A stretch of DNA of 6,534 bases, from positions 6,301-12,834 of the forward strand of contig SUUF01000056.1 in NCBI GenBank assembly GCA_015062635.1, given 5' to 3'. Shown one piece after another: positions 5,231 to 6,534 of the stretch. How positions within the stretch are numbered: position 1 is the stretch's first letter; the number at the start of each line of letters is the position of its first letter. Origin of the DNA: Coriobacteriaceae bacterium (GTDB taxonomy: Bacteria > Actinomycetota > Coriobacteriia > Coriobacteriales > Eggerthellaceae). Under the pieces are notes generated by a model. It saw only the letters and a list, made by a program, of their open reading frames with translations. It did not search any database and was not told the origin of the DNA. Made by a program: the position numbers and the translations under genes.

Positions 5231-6232
5231 ATGAGCAAGTTTCTTGACAGCCTGATCGAACAGGCAAAGGCAGATAAGAAGACCATCCTCCTTCCCGAGG
5301 TGGAAGATGAGCGCACGCTCGCCGCAGCCGAGCGCATTCTCGCCGAGGGCATCGCCGACCTCATCCTCGTCGGCGACGAGAAGCTCGTCGAGGCTTCCGA
5401 CCGCAAGCTCGACGGCGCGAAGATCGTGAACCCGCTTACCGATGACCGCCGCGAAGAGCTCGCGAACCTCCTCTACGAGACCCGCAAGAAGAAGGGCATG
5501 ACCCCCGAAGAAGCCGCCGAGAAGGTGAATGACCCGGTGTGGTATGCCGTCATGATGATGAAGGCCGGCCTCGCCGATGGCCTCGTGTCCGGTGCGTGCC
5601 ATGCCACGATCGATATCCTCTCGCCGAGCCTGCGCGTGCTGAAGACCGCCCCCGGCGTGAAGACCGTGAGCTCCTTCTTCATCATGGAGGTGCCCGACTG
5701 CGACGCCGGCGCCGATGGCATGCTGTTCTTCGCCGACCCCGCGCTGTGCATCCAGCCCACCGAAGAGGAACTCGCCACGATCGCCATCGCCACCGCACGC
5801 AGCTACGAAGACCTCATCGGCCGCAAGCCGAAGGTCGCGATGCTCTCGCATTCCACCAACGGCAGCGCGAAGAACGACGACGCGCTGAAGGTCGCCCATG
5901 CCTGCGCGATGGCAAAGGAACAGGCCCCCGATGTGATGATCGACGGCGAGATGCAGGCCGATGCCGCGCTCGTTCCCGAAATCGGCCAGTCGAAGTTCCC
6001 GGGCTCCGAGGTCGCCGGCCATGCCGAGGTCCTCGTCTTCCCCGACCTCGATGCCGCCAACATCGGCTACAAGCTCGTCCAGCGTCTGGCGAAGGCCCAG
6101 GCGTATGGCCCCATCCTGCAGGGTCTCGCCGCTCCGGTGAACGACCTTTCCCGCGGCTGCTCGGCCGACGACATCGTCGCGGTGGTCGCCCTCACGAGCA
6201 TCCAGGCGCAAGCCATGGCCCAGGGCAAGTAA
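5231..6232 (+). CDS. pta: Phosphate acetyltransferase
   Basis: The 333-residue product is the short, single-domain form of Pta (EC 2.3.1.8), which interconverts acetyl-CoA plus phosphate with acetyl-phosphate plus CoA in the cytoplasm; with acetate kinase it makes ATP during acetate formation. Signatures: LLPEVEDERTLAAAERIL at 20-37; GLADGLVSGACHATIDIL at 113-130; SSFFIMEVP at 147-155; FADPALCIQPT at 167-177; LSHSTNGSAKND at 205-216; DGEMQADAAL at 238-247; and NDLSRGCSADDIV at 304-316. By motif position, Ser307, Arg308 and Asp314 match the catalytic Ser309, Arg310 and Asp316 of the Methanosarcina thermophila enzyme, and Arg85 matches its Arg87. The Arg usual in the TLRPAL-type segment is Ser131 here (ILSPSL). 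Start: ATG at 5231 with AAGGA (5221-5225) 5 nt upstream. The open frame extends back to 4211, but that stretch is antisense to the glycosyltransferase. A strong terminator follows, so the gene is monocistronic, and no ackA is seen in the 300 bp downstream. Confidence 0.96.
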   Translation: MSKFLDSLIEQAKADKKTILLPEVEDERTLAAAERILAEGIADLILVGDEKLVEASDRKLDGAKIVNPLTDDRREELANLLYETRKKKGMTPEEAAEKVNDPVWYAVMMMKAGLADGLVSGACHATIDILSPSLRVLKTAPGVKTVSSFFIMEVPDCDAGADGMLFFADPALCIQPTEEELATIAIATARSYEDLIGRKPKVAMLSHSTNGSAKNDDALKVAHACAMAKEQAPDVMIDGEMQADAALVPEIGQSKFPGSEVAGHAEVLVFPDLDAANIGYKLVQRLAKAQAYGPILQGLAAPVNDLSRGCSADDIVAVVALTSIQAQAMAQGK

Positions 6233-6254
6233 TCACGCGAACACGGTAACTGTG

Positions 6255-6291
6255 AAGGAGCCGGAGAGCGCATCTCCGGCTCCTTTGTTTT
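6255..6291 (+). terminator. Strong intrinsic terminator of pta
   Basis: AAGGAGCCGGAGA (6255-6267) pairs perfectly with TCTCCGGCTCCTT (6273-6285), a 13-bp stem with a 5-nt loop, followed by TGTTTT (6286-6291). It begins 22 bp after the pta stop and separates pta from whatever lies to the right. Confidence 0.92.
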
Positions 6292-6323
6292 ATGGAAGCG
6301 GTTGTCAAAGCAGCCTTTGCTGT

Positions 6324-6404
6324 GCCATCCTCGGCTACGTCCCCAATCACGCCATCCTCGACCACAACCCTGGCCATGCCTTTCTCGGCTACAACCCCGG
6401 ACAC
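6324..6404. repeat. Three imperfect 27-bp tandem repeats
   Basis: Units are 6324-6350, 6351-6377 and 6378-6404; each opens with GCC, then (A/T)T(C/T)CTCG, and carries an internal A-C-N-N-CCC. Pairwise identities by eye are 18, 20 and 20 of 27. A multiple of three keeps a reading frame: on the minus strand the units read as a nonapeptide of the type (V/M)xGVVAEDG, on the plus strand as a Pro/Ser/Thr-rich nonapeptide. I see no start with a ribosome site for either, so I call it repeat DNA and not a gene. Confidence 0.6.
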
Positions 6405-6520
6405 GCCAAAAAATCGCAGGTATGAACTCCGTGCAGGAAATCGGAGGGGAAAAGCCAAAATATTGCAGGTATGCACTATGTTCTCTGGGGGTCGCGCCAA
6501 ATATTTGCAAGTATGAACTC
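6404..6520. repeat. Three copies of a 26-bp motif, 49 and 42 bp apart
   Basis: Copies are 6404-6429, 6453-6478 and 6495-6520. All share GCCAAA at the left, an A/T-rich centre, then GCA(G/A)GTATG(A/C)ACT at the right. The third copy contains the perfect palindrome CAAATATTTG (6498-6507). Spacers of 23 and 16 bp are unrelated. The copies have diverged yet keep both ends, as expected of binding sites or a dispersed intergenic repeat. TATGAA/TATGCA within each could also be read as a -10, but no -35 is seen. The remaining sequence to 6534 shows no gene. Confidence 0.65.
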
Positions 6521-6534
6521 TCACCTGGGCTTGA

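Noticed and set aside
6292..6516. Plus-strand open frame of 74 codons (ATG 6292) right after the pta terminator
   Set aside because: The ATG lies in the terminator tail without a ribosome site, and the frame is a translation of the tandem repeats and motif copies with no recognisable protein.

Overview
The window is compact, GC-rich bacterial chromosome with five complete genes and no mobile element, CRISPR array, rRNA or tRNA that I can see. The codon use (strong G/C third-position bias, long spurious antisense frames), GTG and TTG starts, and the flavour of the proteins suggest a high-GC Actinomycetota, most likely Coriobacteriia/Eggerthellaceae (a Slackia/Eggerthella-like gut anaerobe). 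That placement is an inference from general resemblance, not from a marker gene.

Layout: (1) 133-1008 (+), a DegV/FakB-type fatty-acid-binding protein with its own promoter-like site and an intrinsic terminator that lies inside the end of the convergent gene. (2) 1054-2184 (-), a protein with the fold of PLP-dependent aminotransferases/decarboxylases, closest in layout to CobD/HisC, but with the Schiff-base lysine and several cofactor and substrate ligands replaced; it looks like a pseudoenzyme. (3) 2185-2444, a divergent spacer that turns strikingly AT-rich and holds several small dyads. (4) 2445-3773 (+), DNA polymerase IV (dinB), starting at TTG. (5) 3774-4054, an intergenic block with three 33-bp palindromic hairpins on a 49-bp period, the first with its loop inverted relative to the others and the last followed by T5, and then a separate perfect 22-bp palindrome. 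(6) 4055-5092 (-), a family 2 glycosyltransferase. (7) 5231-6232 (+), phosphate acetyltransferase (pta), followed by a strong terminator. (8) 6292-6534, no convincing gene, but two repeat families: three 27-bp tandem units and three 26-bp motifs spaced 49 and 42 bp apart.

The genes do not form an operon: orientations alternate (+ - + - +) and each transcription unit appears to be single. Functions are unrelated: lipid handling, an uncertain PLP-fold protein, translesion DNA synthesis, cell-surface glycan synthesis and acetyl-CoA/acetyl-phosphate metabolism. The most unusual material is the lysine-less CobD-like protein and the repeats in the spacers (3791-3921 and 6324-6520).
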